In this document: positions 61,319-64,000 of the stretch, piece after piece
Position numbering within the stretch: position 1 is the stretch's first letter
How the letters are laid out: every line of letters starts with the position of its first letter
The notes under the pieces: model-generated
What the model was told of the DNA's origin: nothing
Databases searched by the model: none
Seen by the model: the letters and a program-made list of their open reading frames with translations, nothing else
DNA from: Aureibaculum luteum
Lineage (GTDB): Bacteria; Bacteroidota; Bacteroidia; Flavobacteriales; Flavobacteriaceae
Length of the DNA stretch: 64,000 nucleotides
Reading direction: 5' to 3'
NCBI RefSeq assembly: GCF_003449015.1
Contig: NZ_QRGD01000002.1
Coordinates: forward strand, 558,001 to 622,000
Translations under genes and position numbers: made by a program

Positions 61319-63858
61319 TGAAACAATCTAATTCAAAAGCAGGGGTACCATGGTTGTTTAAAATGGCGTGGCGAGATGGTAAGGCAAGTAGTTCAAGACT
61401 GTTACTGTTTATGGCAGCTATTATTTTGGGTATTGCCGCGGTAGTTTCCATTCAATTATTTAGCGAAAATCTAAAGCAAAATATTAAGTCACAGTCAAAG
61501 GCAATGATGGGGGCTGATTATATTATTGACAGCAGGCAAATCCCTAATGAAAAAGTACAAGCCATAATAGATTCACTTGGACCAGCAGCTTCAGAAGTGA
61601 ATTTTTCTTCGATGGCAGCCTTTCCAAAAAATGATGACAGTAAATTAGTAAAAGTAAGAGGCATTGAAGGTGGCTTTCCTTTTTACGGAACTTTAGAAAC
61701 GCTACCTGTTACTGCTGCAGTAACTTATCAAGAATTAGGCGGAGCTTTGGTTGATGCTACCTTAATGCTACAATATGATCTAAAACCTGGTGATACTATT
61801 AAATTAGGAAAACTAAGTTTACCAATTGTAGGATCCTTAAAATCCATTCCCGGAGGTACGGCAATTGCTACTTCTGTGGCACCAACTGTACTTATACCTT
61901 ATCGTTTTATAGAAAAAACCGAATTGTTGCAATTTGGAAGTCGCAAAGAATATCAATACTTTTTTATTGCTCCACCAACTATGGATTTAGAAGCATTGGA
62001 TAAAAAGTACGATCCTATTTTAGATGCCGAGGATGCTGATTTAGATACACATACTGGTACCAGTCAACGTGTAGGACGAAGTTCTGAAAATGTAAGTAAA
62101 TTTTTAAATCTGGCGGCCTTTATTGCTCTATTACTGGGTTGTATTGGTATTGCTAGTTCAGTACATATCTATATTAAAGAAAAATTAACCGATGTGGCCG
62201 TTCTCAAATGCTTAGGAGCCTCTAGAAAACAAACTTTTTTAATTTATTTGATCCAAATTGCTGGAATTGGTTTGTTAGGTGGAATACTCGGTACAGTGGT
62301 AGGTATTGGGTTACAACAAGCGTTTCCATTACTGTTACAGGAATTTTTACCTTTTGAAGTTGAAATTTCAATTACGCCACAACCTATTGTCATGGGGGTT
62401 TTATTAGGTGTGTTAATGTCCGTATTATTTGCATTATTACCCTTATTGAATACGTGGTATGTATCACCCTTAGAAGTATTACGAGTGAGTGAAGACAATA
62501 GTAAAAAACCTAGAAGAGCAAGAGCTTTAACCTTTATAGCCATCATTCTTTTTATCTATTTGTTTTCCTATTGGTTATTAAGAGACGTTCTTTTTGCCTT
62601 TGCATTTGTAGTAGGTGTATCCATCACTTTTGCTATTTTGGCAGGTATTGCCACTCTTTTTATGAAAGCCATAAAAAAATATTTTCCTGCTTCTTGGGGA
62701 TTTACAGCTCGACAAAGCTTATTAAATCTATTTCGCCCTAACAATCAAACCATGGTTTTGATATTGGCGATAGGTTTAGGTACATTTTTAATTAGTACAC
62801 TCTATTTTACAAAAGATATATTGTTGGCAAAAACCGCCTTAGAATCGAGTACTGAAAATGCCAATATCATTTTATTAGATGTGCAGCCTGACCAAAGACA
62901 AGCCGTTGCCAAAGAAGTTACAGATAAAGGATTACATGTTTTGGATAACATTTCCCTAATTACTATGCGAATGCACAGTATAAAAGGAGAATTGGCCAAT
63001 GATATTCGTAAAGACAGCACCTCAAAAGTTAATGAATGGGTATTGAATCATGAATTTAGAACTACTTATCGTGATTCCTTAATACCCTCAGAAGAATTGA
63101 TTGAAGGCACTTGGGTTACAACGTTAAAACCAGGAGACCCTATTGTGATTTCTATAGCCGAAGATCTTGCCAAAAGAGCCGCAGTTAGTGTTGGAGACCA
63201 AATTGTTTTTAATGTACAAGGTGTGTTAATGGAAACCACCGTAGGGAGTATCCGTAAAGTAGATTGGGCAAAAATGCAAATGAACTTTTCTATCGTTTTC
63301 CCAAAAGGCGTATTAGAAAGTGCACCACAATTTCATGTGTTAAGTACACATGTTCTTGACGATACTAGTGCCGCTTCGCTGCAACGCGATTTAGTGAAAA
63401 AATTTCCAACCATATCTGTGATCGATTTACGACAATTGTATTCTGTAGTTGAAAATATACTTGATAAAATTTCGTGGGTAATCAACTTTATGGCTTTCTT
63501 TAGTATCCTCACAGGTATTATTGTGTTGATTGGCTCTGTACGCACCAGTAAACGTCAGCGAATTAAGGAGAGTGTATTGTTACGAACCTTAGGTGCAAAA
63601 AGCAAGCAAATTTTACAAATTACCGCGTTAGAGTATTTGTATTTAGGTATCCTTGGTAGTTTGGTAGGAATTTTATTGTCTTTAATTGGCAGTCAAATCT
63701 TAGCAACGTTATTGTTTAAAGAACCTTTTATACCATCTATAATTCCGTTTTTAGTGTTCTTACCAGGTATTACTATCTTGGTTTTACTGATCGGACTTAG
63801 CAATATTAGAAGTGTATTGAAAAGTCCGCCATTAGAGGTATTGCGTAGAGAAGGGTAG
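61318..63858 (+). CDS. ABC permease with two FtsX domains (YbbP-like)
   Basis: An 846-residue permease with about ten TM helices: one near the N-terminus (RLLLFMAAIILGIAAVVSI), an extracytoplasmic domain (about 55-255), a first FtsX block (about 262-395; FIALLLGCIGIASSVHIYIKEKLTDVAVLKCLGAS, cited as KEKLTDVAVLKCLGAS), central TM helices, a second extracytoplasmic domain (about 495-715) and a second FtsX block (about 720-840; KRQRIKESVLLRTLGAKS). The size and two-domain layout are those of YbbP, which with YbbA and TesA is a conserved unit thought to handle lipids. Confidence 0.92.
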   Translation: MKQSNSKAGVPWLFKMAWRDGKASSSRLLLFMAAIILGIAAVVSIQLFSENLKQNIKSQSKAMMGADYIIDSRQIPNEKVQAIIDSLGPAASEVNFSSMAAFPKNDDSKLVKVRGIEGGFPFYGTLETLPVTAAVTYQELGGALVDATLMLQYDLKPGDTIKLGKLSLPIVGSLKSIPGGTAIATSVAPTVLIPYRFIEKTELLQFGSRKEYQYFFIAPPTMDLEALDKKYDPILDAEDADLDTHTGTSQRVGRSSENVSKFLNLAAFIALLLGCIGIASSVHIYIKEKLTDVAVLKCLGASRKQTFLIYLIQIAGIGLLGGILGTVVGIGLQQAFPLLLQEFLPFEVEISITPQPIVMGVLLGVLMSVLFALLPLLNTWYVSPLEVLRVSEDNSKKPRRARALTFIAIILFIYLFSYWLLRDVLFAFAFVVGVSITFAILAGIATLFMKAIKKYFPASWGFTARQSLLNLFRPNNQTMVLILAIGLGTFLISTLYFTKDILLAKTALESSTENANIILLDVQPDQRQAVAKEVTDKGLHVLDNISLITMRMHSIKGELANDIRKDSTSKVNEWVLNHEFRTTYRDSLIPSEELIEGTWVTTLKPGDPIVISIAEDLAKRAAVSVGDQIVFNVQGVLMETTVGSIRKVDWAKMQMNFSIVFPKGVLESAPQFHVLSTHVLDDTSAASLQRDLVKKFPTISVIDLRQLYSVVENILDKISWVINFMAFFSILTGIIVLIGSVRTSKRQRIKESVLLRTLGAKSKQILQITALEYLYLGILGSLVGILLSLIGSQILATLLFKEPFIPSIIPFLVFLPGITILVLLIGLSNIRSVLKSPPLEVLRREG

Positions 63859-63878
63859 GGAAGTGGAATTTATTACCA

Positions 63879-63905
63879 AATAATAATAATAATAATAATA
63901 ATAAT
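63879..63905. repeat. (AAT)9 microsatellite
   Basis: Nine uninterrupted AAT units 20 nt after the YbbP-like stop. A longer-range hairpin-like pair (CGTCAAGC / GCTTGATG, about 63907-63945) follows. No gene in 63859-64000. Confidence 0.75.
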
Positions 63906-64000
63906 TACGTCAAGCATTCCTATTAATGGATGAAAAAAGCTTGATGATTTTGTGTAAGTAATTCAACTTTTCACTATAAAACATACTCGAAAAAAAGATA

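Noticed and set aside
63879-63905. AAT tract as CRISPR or satellite array
   Set aside because: Simple trinucleotide run with no spacers.

Overview
The window is a chromosomal segment of a low-GC (about one third G+C by eye) member of the Bacteroidota, most likely a marine Flavobacteriaceae-type organism. The support is: -7 elements of the TAnnTTTG type before several genes instead of sigma70 boxes, little sign of Shine-Dalgarno leaders, many short lipoproteins with a Cys near residues 16-25, and families typical of the group (DUF6515, DUF5916, DUF4251, WG-repeat lipoproteins, a TonB-type barrel of the OMP_b-brl_3 kind, histidine kinases with TPRs, LytTR regulators). I saw no tRNA, rRNA, CRISPR array, transposase, integrase or phage gene.

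Layout. 1-7.7 kb: small lipoproteins, a TMEM175-like channel, a WG-repeat lipoprotein, and a coupled pair (BNR-repeat exoprotein plus Tat-type class V aminotransferase). 7.8-16.2 kb: a self-contained accessory locus with a beta-helix exoprotein, a NarL-type response regulator, a small membrane protein plus lipoprotein pair, a TPR histidine kinase, and an operon of two secreted proteins followed by an SdpA-like and an SdpB/HTTM-like membrane protein. Three promoters here share one architecture: a dyad AATTCA-N19-TGAATT with an A-rich centre, exactly 62 bp (GAATTC to TGCA) upstream of a TANWTTGCA core. No other copy was seen in the window. I regard this as the most interesting feature: a likely undescribed two-component regulon around an SDP-like exported-factor system. 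16.2-25.4 kb: DUF1853 protein; a circularly permuted ATP-grasp / alpha-E / transglutaminase / zinc metallopeptidase cluster; glutaminase; MarC; a second beta-helix lipoprotein. 25.6-31.7 kb: a six-gene TetR-controlled operon of oxidoreductases and a DJ-1/PfpI protein that looks like a reactive-carbonyl or electrophile response, with a divergent AraC-type regulator. 31.8-36.5 kb: a secreted NTF2/degenerate-Nudix fusion with a DUF5916 barrel protein, then a DUF2130 protein. 36.8-44.9 kb: one long operon for a TolC-MacA-MacB type exporter followed by a DUF1566 lipoprotein, DoxX, and a LytS/LytTR two-component pair. 45.0-48.9 kb: a segmental duplication (EF-hand lipoprotein plus DUF6515 protein, twice) flanking two further EF-hand proteins; the second EF-hand lipoprotein copy carries an in-frame stop. 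48.9-63.9 kb: topoisomerase III, an internally duplicated exported protein, an outer-membrane beta-barrel receptor, an M13 peptidase, an SLC12-like transporter, and a divergent GDSL esterase / ABC exporter pair laid out like tesA-ybbA-ybbP.

Functional calls are from motif and family recognition by eye; no database search was run. Gene boundaries, motifs and spacings were read directly from the sequence. Operon and regulation statements are inference unless stated otherwise.
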